This document shows positions 6,197-6,242 of a DNA stretch of 6,242 nucleotides, piece by piece (the first letter of the stretch is position 1; every line of letters starts with the position of its first letter). Both the position numbers and the translations under genes were made by a program. The stretch lies in NCBI GenBank assembly GCA_013815395.1, contig JACDGH010000158.1, forward strand, positions 1 to 6,242, read 5' to 3'. The stretch comes from Parachlamydiaceae bacterium. Lineage in GTDB: Bacteria > Chlamydiota > Chlamydiia > Chlamydiales > Parachlamydiaceae. The notes beneath the pieces are model-generated. The model ran no database searches. It worked only from the letters and a program-made list of their open reading frames with translations, and was not told the origin of the DNA.

Positions 6197-6242
6197 ATGA
6201 GTAATTTTTTTGCAACAATTCGGGTAATTACAAGTATAGAAT
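6197..6242 (+). CDS. Possible start of a plus-strand gene, cut by the window end
   Basis: An ATG at 6197-6199 follows AAGGAA (6182-6187) by 9 bases and stays open for 15 codons to the window edge (MSNFFATIRVITSIE). The ribosome-binding motif and spacing are good, but the fragment is too short to identify or to show coding character. It would be divergent from the toxin gene. I see no convincing promoter for either gene in 5978-6196; the only structure noted there is a small AT-only hairpin (6122-6128 with 6134-6140). Confidence 0.35.
   Translation, partial: MSNFFATIRVITSIE

Overview
The window looks like a piece of an AT-rich bacterial chromosome. The best fit is an amoeba-associated member of the phylum Chlamydiae (Parachlamydiaceae-like). 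This rests on recalled resemblance: the C-terminal half of the large protein (a pretoxin segment with a GKYGVDIFAGG-like motif, then a KHIPG-type toxin domain) closely resembles polymorphic toxins I associate with environmental chlamydiae. No rRNA or other phylogenetic marker is present, so the assignment is an inference.

Layout. Positions 1-166 hold no gene; positions 1-82 can fold as an imperfect inverted repeat. Positions 167-2337 (minus strand) carry a tight two-gene operon: a cystathionine beta-synthase-type enzyme followed by a cystathionine gamma-lyase/gamma-synthase family enzyme. Together these would form a reverse trans-sulfuration route (homocysteine + serine -> cystathionine -> cysteine). 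Divergent from it, with a plausible promoter, is kbl (glycine C-acetyltransferase, 2513-3700, plus strand). The 3701-3921 gap contains a large nested palindrome (3754-3867) with a 9-nt CACAGA-type repeat, which resembles a dispersed repeat or MITE-like element.

Positions 3922-5977 (minus strand) form an accessory module: a long exported protein with a signal peptide, cysteine-rich segment, TPR repeats, pretoxin segment and C-terminal toxin domain resembling polymorphic toxin type 50 (a predicted RNase). Ten bases downstream lies a small acidic protein that is most likely its immunity protein. The right end (5978-6242) is a divergent intergenic region, and a possible new plus-strand gene starts at 6197 and runs off the window.

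The metabolic genes look like ordinary vertical chromosome content. The toxin-immunity pair and the palindrome are the accessory part and the most interesting material.
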